This document shows, piece after piece, positions 1 to 7,185 of a stretch of DNA of 26,790 nt (positions are counted from its first letter, which is position 1; every line of letters starts with the position of its first letter). Position numbers and translations under genes: made by a program. The notes under the pieces are model-generated. The model was not told the origin of the DNA and did no database searches. It saw only the letters and a program-made list of their open reading frames with translations. This DNA is from JADJPL01 sp964607915 (lineage in GTDB: Bacteria > Bacteroidota > Bacteroidia > Chitinophagales > Saprospiraceae): NCBI GenBank assembly GCA_964607915.1, contig CAZSMU010000035.1, positions 1 through 26,790 on the forward strand, given 5' to 3'.

Positions 1-106
1 CCGTAGAAGCGAGTGCATACAAGTATTGGGTTTTATCCACGTACTTGTAGCCATCTTCTATGATGCCGCGGAAATCCTGTAAGCCGAGCGGGAGTTTTTT
101 GGGCAT
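1..106 (-). CDS. AAA-ATPase-like / PD-(D/E)XK nuclease family protein, N-terminal fragment
   Basis: Only the first 35 codons lie in the window; the gene runs off the left edge. It starts at the ATG at 106 and reads MPKKLPLGLQDFRGIIEDG followed by YKYVDKTQYLYALAST. The pattern 'LP.G.QDF..I...GY.YVDKT..' is the characteristic N-terminus of the AAA-ATPase-like (PF09820) proteins, which usually carry a PD-(D/E)XK nuclease-like domain at the C-terminus and are abundant in Bacteroidota, often in many copies per genome. Their function is not established. A well-formed Bacteroidota promoter lies just upstream. The family call rests on about 20 residues, so it is good but not certain, and completeness of the gene cannot be judged. 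Confidence 0.75.
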   Translation of the reverse strand, partial: MPKKLPLGLQDFRGIIEDGYKYVDKTQYLYALAST

Positions 107-126
107 GGACAAAGCCTGGTTTTATG

Positions 127-157
127 CAAAGGTACGAAAAAAGCCGCAGCGCGCCAA
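127..157 (-). promoter_or_regulatory. Bacteroidota-type promoter of the AAA-ATPase-like gene
   Basis: On the minus strand a TTG (157-155) is followed after 20 bases by TACCTTTG (134-127), matching the Bacteroidota consensus TTG-N17-23-TAnnTTTG. The expected transcription start is near 120, leaving a leader of about 15 bases before the ATG at 106. It lies in the short gap after the lipoprotein gene that ends at 177. Confidence 0.65.
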
Positions 158-176
158 TTTCCCATCTCGCCGCCCC

Positions 177-1016
177 CTATTCAATTTTGCCCTTGTCGAA
201 CAGATCCCCGAGTTCCTCCCAACTGATCACAAAATCCGTCGGCCCCCACGCGTAGGCTGCGATTTCGTACGCATTGTAGTAGAAATACAAGCCATCCTGC
301 GCAATGCCCAGGTTGGTCGGGAGTTGGAACGTAGCATCCCAGAAGAACCCCGCCTCGTTCAGATTTTCATCCGCCGATAGTTCGCGGGATTTGCGGAATG
401 CCTTTTCGGCAAGGACCATCAGAGTTTTTTTGTCGCGGATGAAGTCCAGCACCTGTACGGCCTTGCCCGACTTGAGGTCAAAGTTGAGCAATGTGGTGTT
501 GGAATACGGGTGCGCGCCCCCTGTAAAGCCATAGTTTTCTATAGCTACGGCGACAAATTTTTTCGATAGGAACAGCACCTCGCCCGTCAGCTCCAACTCC
601 CAGGGGCTTATATATTCCGATTCTTTGGCGTATGTGCTGTACGACAAAAACAAGCTGTCGGACAGATTTTGAAGGCTCAGATCGCGCAAGTTTGTCCCCA
701 TTTCCAGCGTAGTGAGGTTGCTTTTCACATACTGAAGCACAGAATCGTTGACAGCAGCCATCACTTTTCCGGAAACCCCCGATTTGAGTACCGGATAGAC
801 CGCGCTCATTTTCGCACAATAGTTCCTGGCTTCGTCGCAACTGTCTATGGTTCGACTGAATTCTGCCATTTCAAAAACCGGCAGATCAGAATCCAAACCT
901 GATCTTTCGTCTTTGCTTTTCCCGCACCCTGCGGAGAGCAAAAGGATACCTATCAGCAAAGAGAGCGTAAAAAGCAGGCTCCCCTGCGCAAGTGTGTGTG
1001 TAAAGTTCCGTAACAT
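177..1016 (-). CDS. DUF3298/RsiV-type lipoprotein
   Basis: This is a 279-residue predicted lipoprotein. A hydrophobic signal segment (about residues 13-30) ends in the lipobox LSAGC with Cys31. The body matches the DUF4163/DUF3298 arrangement of RsiV- and PdaC-like proteins: the stretch 'AIENYGFTGGAHPYSNT' is the hallmark of DUF3298, and a C-terminal part with 'FYYNAYEIAAYAWGPT' follows. Such proteins are exported. RsiV binds lysozyme in Firmicutes, but no sigma-factor gene or anti-sigma segment is visible here, so that role should not be assumed. The ATG at 1016 is chosen because it gives a complete signal peptide. The upstream gap to yhhQ is occupied by a repeat element (1061-1218), so this gene probably has its own start signals or reads through the element. 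Confidence 0.8.
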   Translation of the reverse strand: MLRNFTHTLAQGSLLFTLSLLIGILLLSAGCGKSKDERSGLDSDLPVFEMAEFSRTIDSCDEARNYCAKMSAVYPVLKSGVSGKVMAAVNDSVLQYVKSNLTTLEMGTNLRDLSLQNLSDSLFLSYSTYAKESEYISPWELELTGEVLFLSKKFVAVAIENYGFTGGAHPYSNTTLLNFDLKSGKAVQVLDFIRDKKTLMVLAEKAFRKSRELSADENLNEAGFFWDATFQLPTNLGIAQDGLYFYYNAYEIAAYAWGPTDFVISWEELGDLFDKGKIE

Positions 1017-1060
1017 GATGTATTTGATATTCGACTTATTGCAATGAGAACAGCAATTGG

Positions 1061-1218
1061 CTTGTCGCGAGAGGTCAGCGAGTTGGGAAAAGGGTCGTTT
1101 TTATTGTGTACGAAGACCTTTTGAGGGAGTACAATAGCCTTGCCCTAAGACTATAAAAAGGCACAGAGTGTACAAAAAGGGGCTTTTCCGACCCTTCGCG
1201 AATCCTCCTCGCAGCAAA
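1061..1218 (-). repeat. MITE-like intergenic element, copy 1 (158 bp)
   Basis: The right-hand end on the minus strand begins TTTGCTGCGAGGAGG (from 1218) and the left-hand end on the plus strand begins CTTGTCGCGAGAGGTC (from 1061). These are imperfect terminal inverted repeats of roughly 27-35 bases, both running into a GGG...AAAAG block. Over its whole length it aligns, with small gaps, to the 156-bp element at 12494-12649. Shared blocks include TGCTGCGAGG, GTGCCTT, GGGCA and CAAAAG. It starts 11 bases after the yhhQ stop codon. No open reading frame or transposase is inside it. No convincing target-site duplication is visible, so exact boundaries are uncertain by a few bases. Confidence 0.6.
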
Positions 1219-1229
1219 TCTGGTATGCG

Positions 1230-2087
1230 TCAATTCCACTTGGTAGCCTGGTGTTTGATTTGACTCGCCAGAGGTTCTCCCAGGTAGCGGTCTATCGCAT
1301 AATGTACGATATAGAGGAAAGGGGTCAGTCCAAGCGCCATGGCAGACTTGTACGCGTACTGCACAACGCCTACGGCCAGTACCTGTGACCAGGGCCAGGG
1401 CTCGAAAGTGCCCGTCCAGGCAGGCCCAAACTTGAAAGCCACCAGCAAAACGACAAAGCTGTCCACCAACTGGGACACCAGGGTGGAACCAGTGGCCCGC
1501 AGCCAGATCATTCGCTCGCCAGTCACCGATTTAATGGCGTGGAACACCAGAACGTCTATCAACTGTGCGACCAGAAAAGCAAGGACTGAGCCGACGATGA
1601 TCAACATACCCTGCCCCAGGACGACTTGAAAGGCAGCCTGCATATCCGGAACGCCCCGGGTCACATTTTGGCCTACCCACCAATCGGCAGGAGCCAGCTT
1701 TATGGCGCCAAAAATCATCAGGAACGCATAGCTGATAAGCCCCATTGCGAGGTAAGAGAGCATTCTGATACCCCGTTTTCCGTAGTACTCATTGATGATG
1801 TCCGTCATAATGAACACCACCGGCCACAGCAACACCCCTGCCGAAAACTGCAAAGCCCCCTGCTGGCCGAACAGATTGAAATCCCAGGGTTCGACTCCCA
1901 GGGTACTCTCCAAGGCGAATATTTTGACACCGATGAATTCTGCCACCAGCGCATTGGCGATGAAGAACCCTCCCAACACCACAAACAGCCGGGAGGGCCG
2001 GTGTTTCAGGAAATCCCCTGCAAACGCGATTTCACCGGTATTCCCTTGTGGGTTTGGTTCACTATCCATTGCTTTTTGCTGCTGCAT
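1230..2087 (-). CDS. yhhQ: Queuosine precursor transporter, VUT/YhhQ family
   Basis: This 285-residue integral membrane protein has about six hydrophobic segments (roughly 34-54, 82-98, 107-130, 155-180, 203-220 and 236-262). Two family signatures of the vitamin-uptake-transporter/YhhQ group are clear: TDIINEYYGKRG (residues 95-106) and STLVSQLVDSFVV (201-213). E. coli YhhQ imports the 7-deazaguanine precursors preQ0/preQ1 for queuosine in tRNA; here that substrate is inferred from the family. The hydrophilic N-terminus of about 30 residues is a little longer than usual, and a start at Met7 is also possible. The gene is divergent from hscA across a 95-base gap. No queuosine biosynthesis gene is in the window, so context neither supports nor contradicts the role. 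Confidence 0.85.
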   Translation of the reverse strand: MQQQKAMDSEPNPQGNTGEIAFAGDFLKHRPSRLFVVLGGFFIANALVAEFIGVKIFALESTLGVEPWDFNLFGQQGALQFSAGVLLWPVVFIMTDIINEYYGKRGIRMLSYLAMGLISYAFLMIFGAIKLAPADWWVGQNVTRGVPDMQAAFQVVLGQGMLIIVGSVLAFLVAQLIDVLVFHAIKSVTGERMIWLRATGSTLVSQLVDSFVVLLVAFKFGPAWTGTFEPWPWSQVLAVGVVQYAYKSAMALGLTPFLYIVHYAIDRYLGEPLASQIKHQATKWN

Positions 2088-2105
2088 GCGTTAATGTTGA
2101 TGGCA

Positions 2106-2113
2106 CAAAGATA
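2106..2113 (-). promoter_or_regulatory. Candidate -7 box upstream of yhhQ
   Basis: The minus strand reads TATCTTTG here, a perfect TAnnTTTG, 18 bases before the ATG at 2087. No TTG at the usual 17-23 base spacing was found, so only the -7 half of the promoter is supported. Confidence 0.45.
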
Positions 2114-2182
2114 CAATCCCCAAACTTTATAGCACTATGCCGCGTTTCTTTTCCGTATTTTTACATGCACAAGGAACTACTC

Positions 2183-4045
2183 ATGGCCAAATTTTCCATA
2201 GACCTCAAATCCGGGGCAATCAAATCCGAACAGGAGACTATCGTGGGCATCGATCTCGGCACTACCCATAGCTTAGTAGCCTATATCAAAGACGGAAAAG
2301 CTGTAGCGGTAAAAGGAAAGGACGGCAAAAGCACCCTGCTGCCCTCCATCGTCCATTTTTCGAGCGACGGACAGGTAATCGTAGGCGACACAGCTAAGGA
2401 AAAACTGCTCAGCGACCCCCACCATACGATTTACTCGGTAAAACGGCTCATGGGGAAATCCCATCGGGACCTGGAGGGTCTCGAAACCCATTTCGGATAC
2501 CATATCCTGGATGAAGACCCGGACAGCCTGGTCAAAGTCAGGGTCTATGACCGCTATTTCACTCCAGTGGAGTTGTCTGCCGAAATCTTGAAAGAACTGA
2601 AATACCGCATCGAACGGGTACTCGGTGAGCCGGTATCCAAGGCAGTGATTACCGTTCCTGCCTATTTCAACGATGCCCAGCGCCAGGCAACCCGGGATGC
2701 CGGAAAACTAGCCGGACTCGATGTGCTGCGCATCGTCAACGAGCCTACTGCGGCCTCCCTTGCCTACGGCATCGGCATAGACCCGCAAGATGCACAAACG
2801 GTGGCAGTGTACGACCTCGGAGGGGGCACCTTTGATATTTCCGTCCTACGCATCCAGGACGGAGTATTTGAAGTGCTCTCCACTCATGGCGATACATTCC
2901 TGGGTGGAGACGATTTTGACCGCGCAATAGCCGACTACTGGATTGCCCAAAATCAACTAGCCGGCCCAGCCTTGCAGGAAGACAAAAGCCTGGGCCAGGC
3001 GCTCCGGCTGGAAGCTGAAAAAGCAAAGAAAGCTTTGGGGCAGCAGGATACCTACCAAGCTCAAATCGGAGTTGTTCAATGTGCAATCACCCGGGAAACT
3101 TTCGAATCCCTGATCCGACCGCTGGTGGACAAAACGATCGCTTCCTGCCAACAGGCCATGGCAGATGCCAACCTCGAGCCCACAGCGATTGACCGGGTGA
3201 TCCTGGTAGGGGGCTCTACCCGCGTCCCCCTCATCAAACAAGCCGTATCTGCCTTCTTCGGATGCGAGGTCTTCGACAAACTCGACCCGGATGAAGTAGT
3301 AGCCCTCGGGGCCGCTATACAGGCAGATATCCTCGCCGGAAATCAAAAAGACCTGCTGCTCCTCGACGTGACGCCCCTCTCCCTGGGCATCGAAACCGTC
3401 GGCGGCTTGATGGACGTCATCATCCCCAGGAATGCAAAGGTGCCCTCCAGTGTCGGTAGGCGCTACACGACCTCCGTGGACGGACAGCGCAACCTCAAAA
3501 TATCGGTGTACCAGGGAGAGCGGGACCTGGTGCAGCACAACCGAAAACTCGGGGAATTCATCCTCCGTGGAATCCCCCCCATGCCCGCCGGACTGCCCAA
3601 AATCGAAATCCAGTTCATGCTCAATGCGGATGGTATCCTGCGCATCAAAGCACTGGAAGAACGCTCGCAGGTGGAACAAACCATCGAAGTAAAGCCTCAA
3701 TATGGTATCAGTGAAGAAGAAATGGCCCAGATGCTCATAGACTCCATCCGCAATGCCCAACAGGATATGCTGACCCGCGGACTCCTGGAAGCGCGAAATG
3801 AAGCCAACAGCATACTCCTGAGCGCCGACAAGTTCATCCAGCAACACGCAGCCTTGCTCAGCGAAGAGGAACGCACCACGCTCGTTCAACTCACCGAGGT
3901 GCTGCGCAACGCCGTACAGGGCAGCGATAAAAATGCAATCAACCAGGCTATGGAGAAGCTCAATACGTATTCGGCCCCCCTCGCCCACCGGGCTATGGAC
4001 CACACCATAGCCGAAGCGATGCAGGGTAAAAAAATAAGCGCCTGA
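2183..4045 (+). CDS. hscA: Hsp70-family chaperone HscA (Fe-S cluster assembly)
   Basis: This 620-residue Hsp70 resembles HscA more than DnaK. The ATPase domain starts with GIDLGTTHS (22-30) and contains SVKRLMG, VITVPAYFNDAQRQATRDAGKLAG, NEPTAA and VYDLGGGTFDIS. The substrate-binding part shows HscA-like text such as LLLDVTPLSLGIETVGGL, RGIPPMPAG and QVEQTIEVKPQYG. The C-terminus ends with RAMDHTIAEAM and lacks the long glycine-rich acidic tail of DnaK. HscA acts in the cytoplasm with HscB, helping transfer clusters from IscU. Neither hscB nor isc genes are in the window, so the chaperone is genomically isolated here. I chose ATG 2183 because it matches the family N-terminus; ATG 2165 would add six residues. 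The SUI1 gene follows after 13 bases and is probably co-transcribed. Confidence 0.88.
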   Translation: MAKFSIDLKSGAIKSEQETIVGIDLGTTHSLVAYIKDGKAVAVKGKDGKSTLLPSIVHFSSDGQVIVGDTAKEKLLSDPHHTIYSVKRLMGKSHRDLEGLETHFGYHILDEDPDSLVKVRVYDRYFTPVELSAEILKELKYRIERVLGEPVSKAVITVPAYFNDAQRQATRDAGKLAGLDVLRIVNEPTAASLAYGIGIDPQDAQTVAVYDLGGGTFDISVLRIQDGVFEVLSTHGDTFLGGDDFDRAIADYWIAQNQLAGPALQEDKSLGQALRLEAEKAKKALGQQDTYQAQIGVVQCAITRETFESLIRPLVDKTIASCQQAMADANLEPTAIDRVILVGGSTRVPLIKQAVSAFFGCEVFDKLDPDEVVALGAAIQADILAGNQKDLLLLDVTPLSLGIETVGGLMDVIIPRNAKVPSSVGRRYTTSVDGQRNLKISVYQGERDLVQHNRKLGEFILRGIPPMPAGLPKIEIQFMLNADGILRIKALEERSQVEQTIEVKPQYGISEEEMAQMLIDSIRNAQQDMLTRGLLEARNEANSILLSADKFIQQHAALLSEEERTTLVQLTEVLRNAVQGSDKNAINQAMEKLNTYSAPLAHRAMDHTIAEAMQGKKISA

Positions 4046-4058
4046 AAACCTATACACG

Positions 4059-4406
4059 ATGAGCAAAAACAAACGTCCCGACCAGTTCGGCGTCGTCTTT
4101 TCCACCGACCCGGACTACGCCTTTCAGCATGCGGAAGAAAACGGGGAAACCCCGGCCCCGGCACAGCAGAAGCTGAGAATACACCTGGACCGCAAACAAC
4201 GCGGAGGAAAGGAAGTAACTCTGGTGACCGGCTTTCAGGGCAAACCCGATGACCTGGAAGCCCTGGGCCGCTTCCTGAAAAGCAAGTGCGGGGTCGGAGG
4301 TTCCGTCAAGGAGGGCGAAATCATCGTCCAGGGCGACCATCGCGACCGCGTCCTTGCCCTGCTTCTCGAAAAGGGCTACTCCCAGACCAAAAAGGCGGGC
4401 GGTTGA
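4059..4406 (+). CDS. yciH: SUI1/eIF1-like translation factor, YciH family
   Basis: A 115-residue protein whose C-terminal two thirds (about 37-112) match the SUI1 fold. Visible motifs are 'DRKQRGGKEVTLVTGF', the LKSKCGVGGSVKEGEI stretch (the conserved K..CG.GG..K.G.I of eIF1/YciH) and 'QGDHRDRV...L...GY'. Bacterial YciH is thought to affect start-site selection or stress-related translation, but its role is not settled. The N-terminal 35 residues are polar and variable. It lies 13 bases after hscA, suggesting one transcript. Its stop codon is one base away from the end of the opposing DUF3810 gene, with no terminator hairpin between them, so the two transcripts must overlap or end by another mechanism. 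Confidence 0.88.
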   Translation: MSKNKRPDQFGVVFSTDPDYAFQHAEENGETPAPAQQKLRIHLDRKQRGGKEVTLVTGFQGKPDDLEALGRFLKSKCGVGGSVKEGEIIVQGDHRDRVLALLLEKGYSQTKKAGG

Positions 4407-4407
4407 G

Positions 4408-5541
4408 TCAGAGTTTTCCGTGTTTCTGCTCCCAGGAACGCACCAAAAGCAGCACCTGGCTATAGCTCTTCATCCCTTCTTTTACCCCCTGGCTCTTCAG
4501 ATAGGAATCGTAAAGCCGGTACTGCAAGCGGGGAACGAGGTCAGGGTATCGGTCCATCGCTTTCTGAATGGCTTTCAAATCCATAGTAACCTCCCTCGGC
4601 AGGGCTTCCCTCGCCCTGCGGAATCCTTCGGGGTCATAGCGCCGGTATTCTACGGCTATGTAGCGCCAGTACGCCAGGCGACCTGCATAGCGAATGCCCG
4701 GATCTTTCGATTGCAAACAGGCCAGCGCAGCCCAAAAGTTGCATACGCCTTCATTCCCGAAGCCATATCCGTGCGCCATTTCATGGGCAAGCGTAAAAGG
4801 CCACTGCACGGGATGCAAGCCTTTGTCCACATGCCCTTCTGCGCTGAACGGCAGATATACCCCCGCAGTGCTGAACCTCAAGAGCATCCCCGAAGGCTGC
4901 AATAAGCGCACCCGCACCCTCCCCGCCGTGGGGTATCCCGCACGGCGCAAGACCGATGTCAGCTCTTCCCGAAGGGTGTCTTCAAGCCCCCGAGGCAAGT
5001 CGCTTTCCTCAAAAGCCCTCCCCTTCGAACCGCGCAGATGCCGCCGCTCTTCGGCCAGGGCCCTGCTCTCCTCTTCAAAAACCGACTTCAACGCTGCTCC
5101 GTCCAGCGGTACAGGCAGCAGTCCGAGCGCCTGCTCCACAGGGATGCGGTAGTAGTTGAAGCCCCACAGCCAGAAGAATAAAAATAACAGCCACCCAAGC
5201 CCATTTAAAAGTAAACACAGCCCCCCTATCCCTCTCGTAATCCACCCGGCAGCCCCCCCCTGCTGCGGCCCCGCGTCGCCCCGCGTGCCTTTACCGGCTT
5301 TTCTTTTTGCCAAATAAGCCTGCATGCGGACCGTACCCCATATAGACAAAACCCCAAATACTACGTAGCAGGCTGGGAAAGGTAGAAAAGCCAGCCCGGC
5401 ATCCAACATACGGCGCAGGCCCATGAACAAGCCCCGGCTGTACAGCGCCTCCACTTGGTCTGGATAGACGGACCCCAGCAGGGCCAAGCCTAGAGAAAAG
5501 GCTCCAAACAAAATTCCTGTCTTGTTTTTTGGAATTTTCAA
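4408..5541 (-). CDS. DUF3810 membrane protein with zinc-peptidase-like HExxH motif
   Basis: The 377-residue product has hydrophobic segments at about 9-26, 52-70 and 104-127, followed by a soluble domain. That domain contains LAHEMAHGYGFGNEG: HEMAH at 253-257 is a canonical HExxH zinc-binding motif, and Glu264 in GNEGVCNFWA could be the third ligand. This is the arrangement of DUF3810, a Bacteroidota family that is presumably a membrane-anchored metalloprotease; no substrate is known. The start is odd: the reading frame opens after an in-frame TAG, and the first possible start is a TTG at 5541, with a second TTG about ten codons later. The first ATG is at codon 40, inside the membrane region. 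The family call is firm; the start is not. Confidence 0.82.
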   Translation of the reverse strand: MKIPKNKTGILFGAFSLGLALLGSVYPDQVEALYSRGLFMGLRRMLDAGLAFLPFPACYVVFGVLSIWGTVRMQAYLAKRKAGKGTRGDAGPQQGGAAGWITRGIGGLCLLLNGLGWLLFLFFWLWGFNYYRIPVEQALGLLPVPLDGAALKSVFEEESRALAEERRHLRGSKGRAFEESDLPRGLEDTLREELTSVLRRAGYPTAGRVRVRLLQPSGMLLRFSTAGVYLPFSAEGHVDKGLHPVQWPFTLAHEMAHGYGFGNEGVCNFWAALACLQSKDPGIRYAGRLAYWRYIAVEYRRYDPEGFRRAREALPREVTMDLKAIQKAMDRYPDLVPRLQYRLYDSYLKSQGVKEGMKSYSQVLLLVRSWEQKHGKL

Positions 5542-5739
5542 AATATTATTCTATTAATTTTTAGACATCCATAGCTGGCTACTGTCTGAAAGGCAGTCAG
5601 GTCTATAGCCACACCTGAGCCCTTGATGAAAAAACAGGCTTATCTGAAACCCTGGCAGGGAGATATTTGTTTCCTATTTTTCAGAGCAATGTATTCCGTT
5701 TCTGTAAGATTTTTTAACCACGAAAATACTGTATAAACT

Positions 5740-6057
5740 ATGGCTTTCGTATTCACTGATGCGAACTTTCAAGAAACCGTATTGGACCATAAGGGCGTTG
5801 CCGTGATTGATTTCTGGGCCGAGTGGTGCGGTCCCTGCCGCGTGGTAGGCCCCGTCATCGAAGAGCTCGCCGTGGAGTACCACGGGAAAGCCACGGTCGG
5901 GAAGCTGGACGTGGACCACAACCCGGAAGTAGCCATGCGCTACGGCATACGAAGCATCCCGACCATCTTGTTCCTCAAAGACGGAGTGGTCGTGGACAAG
6001 CAGGTGGGCGCTGCTTCCAAACAGGTCCTCGCGGAAAAACTCAAGCAGCACATCTAA
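5740..6057 (+). CDS. trxA: Thioredoxin
   Basis: A 105-residue thioredoxin of normal length. The redox site WCGPC is at residues 29-33 within VIDFWAEWCGPCR. The cis-proline is in SIPTILFLKDG and the buried Asp is in VIDFW, so it should be an active cytoplasmic disulfide reductase. The ATG at 5740 gives the standard family N-terminus. It is followed at once by a second in-frame TAA, then by a MITE-like element and a hairpin. No clear TAnnTTTG box was found in the 198-base gap between it and the divergent DUF3810 gene. Confidence 0.95.
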   Translation: MAFVFTDANFQETVLDHKGVAVIDFWAEWCGPCRVVGPVIEELAVEYHGKATVGKLDVDHNPEVAMRYGIRSIPTILFLKDGVVVDKQVGAASKQVLAEKLKQHI

Positions 6058-6061
6058 TAAG

Positions 6062-6133
6062 CTTGTTGCAAAAAGGGTTGACAAAGGGTCTAAAAGGCCC
6101 TTTTCCCAACTCCTTACTATCCATTGCCACAAG
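6062..6133 (+). repeat. MITE-like intergenic element, copy 2 (72 bp, apparent internal deletion)
   Basis: The left end CTTGTTGC (6062-6069) is the inverse of GCCACAAG (6126-6133), giving short terminal inverted repeats. The first 43 bases align with the start of copy 1, differing mostly by transitions. The block CCCTTTTCCCAACTC (from 6098) is identical to the far end of copy 1, read from its minus strand. The middle is therefore missing, consistent with deletion between the two similar AAAA..CCCTTTT blocks of a full-length element. It lies immediately behind the trxA stop codons. Confidence 0.5.
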
Positions 6134-6144
6134 TCTCCGGACTG

Positions 6145-6207
6145 GCGGCCTCAACTTTCGCGCAAGACAGTTTTTTTTCTACTAAAAAAGCGCGTTCTTG
6201 AGGCCGC
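6145..6207. repeat. 63-base imperfect palindrome (long hairpin)
   Basis: GCGGCCTCAA (6145-6154) is perfectly inverted as TTGAGGCCGC (6198-6207). Inside it, CGCGC (6159-6163) pairs with GCGCG (6190-6194), and a T-tract (6171-6178) faces AAAAAA (6184-6189). As RNA this would be one long stem with a small internal loop. It does not end in a U-run on either strand, so it is not a standard intrinsic terminator for trxA. Its right arm contains a TTG that could serve as an alternative start for the DUF58 gene; the structure argues against using it. Confidence 0.6.
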
Positions 6208-6236
6208 TTGTATTACCCCCCCAACACACCCTTAAA

Positions 6237-7181
6237 ATGCACTTGGAAATGGAGCTGCTCAAACAGTACGATGTGCGGGATGCCGCCAACCTGGATTTGC
6301 TCGCCCGACAGGTAGTCGAGGGATTCATCATAGGGCTACACAAAAGCCCCTTCCATGGCTTCTCTGTCGAATTTGCCGAGCATCGGCTCTACAACCAGGG
6401 CGAACCTACGCGCAATATAGACTGGAAGGTTTTCGCGCGTACCGACCGACTCTTTACCAAGCGCTTTGAAGAAGAGACCAATTTGAGATGCCAAATCGTC
6501 TTGGACACCTCATCTTCCATGTATTTCCCCGAGCCGGATTTACAGAAAAAAGGGGGATTGCCCAACAAAATCGGCTTCTCTGCCCTGGCTGCCGCCGCCT
6601 TGATGAACCTGCTCCAAAAACAGCGCGACGCCTTCGGCCTAACCCTGTTCGATAGTTCCGTCTATCAACACTCCGCCTGCAAGTCCAGCACGACCCACTA
6701 CCGACTGCTGTTGTCCTCCCTGGAACAGGCGCTCCAGCGCAAAGAGTTCAACAAATCTACCTCGGCGGCAAAAGCGCTGCACGAAGTGGCAGAGAGTATC
6801 CACAAGCGCTCTATGGTCGTCTTGTTCAGCGATATGTTCGAACAGGGGGAAGATGCCGAACACCTGTTCTCCGCCCTGCAGCACCTCAAGCACAACAAAC
6901 ACGAGGTCATCCTGTTTCACGTCACCGACAAGTCGCGGGAAATTGATTTCGAATTCGAAAACCGCCCCTACTTGTTCATAGACATGGAAACCGGCGAAAA
7001 ACTAAGGCTTCAACCCCACCAGGTCAAAGCATCCTACATCTCCCAAATGGGGCAATTCGTCTCCGACCTGAAATTCAAATGCCTGCAATACCAGATTGAC
7101 TTCGTAGAAGCCGACATCAGCCTGGGCTTCCGGAACATCTTGCAGTCCTACCTGGTCAAAAGATCTAAAATGCGGGTTTAA
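6237..7181 (+). CDS. DUF58 domain protein with von Willebrand A-like fold
   Basis: The 314-residue product matches the DUF58 family found with MoxR ATPases. Visible features are the RQVVEGFIIGLHKSPFHGFSVEF segment, HRLYNQGEP..NIDWKVFARTDRL (the family signature), and a vWA-like metal site DTSSSM at 90-95 (DxSxS) after the strand CQIVLD. DUF58 proteins are cytoplasmic partners of MoxR AAA+ proteins in the Bacteroidota batI/aerotolerance clusters, but no moxR is present in this window. ATG 6237 is preferred; ATG 6249 (MELLKQYD) is also plausible, whereas an upstream TTG at 6198 lies in a palindrome. The PPK2 gene begins four bases after the stop, so the two are likely translationally coupled. 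Confidence 0.85.
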   Translation: MHLEMELLKQYDVRDAANLDLLARQVVEGFIIGLHKSPFHGFSVEFAEHRLYNQGEPTRNIDWKVFARTDRLFTKRFEEETNLRCQIVLDTSSSMYFPEPDLQKKGGLPNKIGFSALAAAALMNLLQKQRDAFGLTLFDSSVYQHSACKSSTTHYRLLLSSLEQALQRKEFNKSTSAAKALHEVAESIHKRSMVVLFSDMFEQGEDAEHLFSALQHLKHNKHEVILFHVTDKSREIDFEFENRPYLFIDMETGEKLRLQPHQVKASYISQMGQFVSDLKFKCLQYQIDFVEADISLGFRNILQSYLVKRSKMRV

Positions 7182-7185
7182 GAAT

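Noticed and set aside
2156..2163. TATTTTTA as a possible -7 box for hscA
   Set aside because: Two features are missing: the final G of TAnnTTTG and a TTG at the proper spacing; an hscA promoter could not be placed.
2957..4105. 382-codon minus-strand open frame opposite hscA
   Set aside because: It lies fully antisense to a clear Hsp70 gene, its protein has no recognisable domain, and its length follows from the GC-rich codon use of hscA.
5577..5610. Imperfect hairpin GGCTA-CTGTCTG-AAAGG-CAGTCAG-...-TAGCC between DUF3810 and trxA genes
   Set aside because: The stem has a T-T mismatch and an unpaired stretch, and no U-tract follows; it is too weak to call as a regulatory element.
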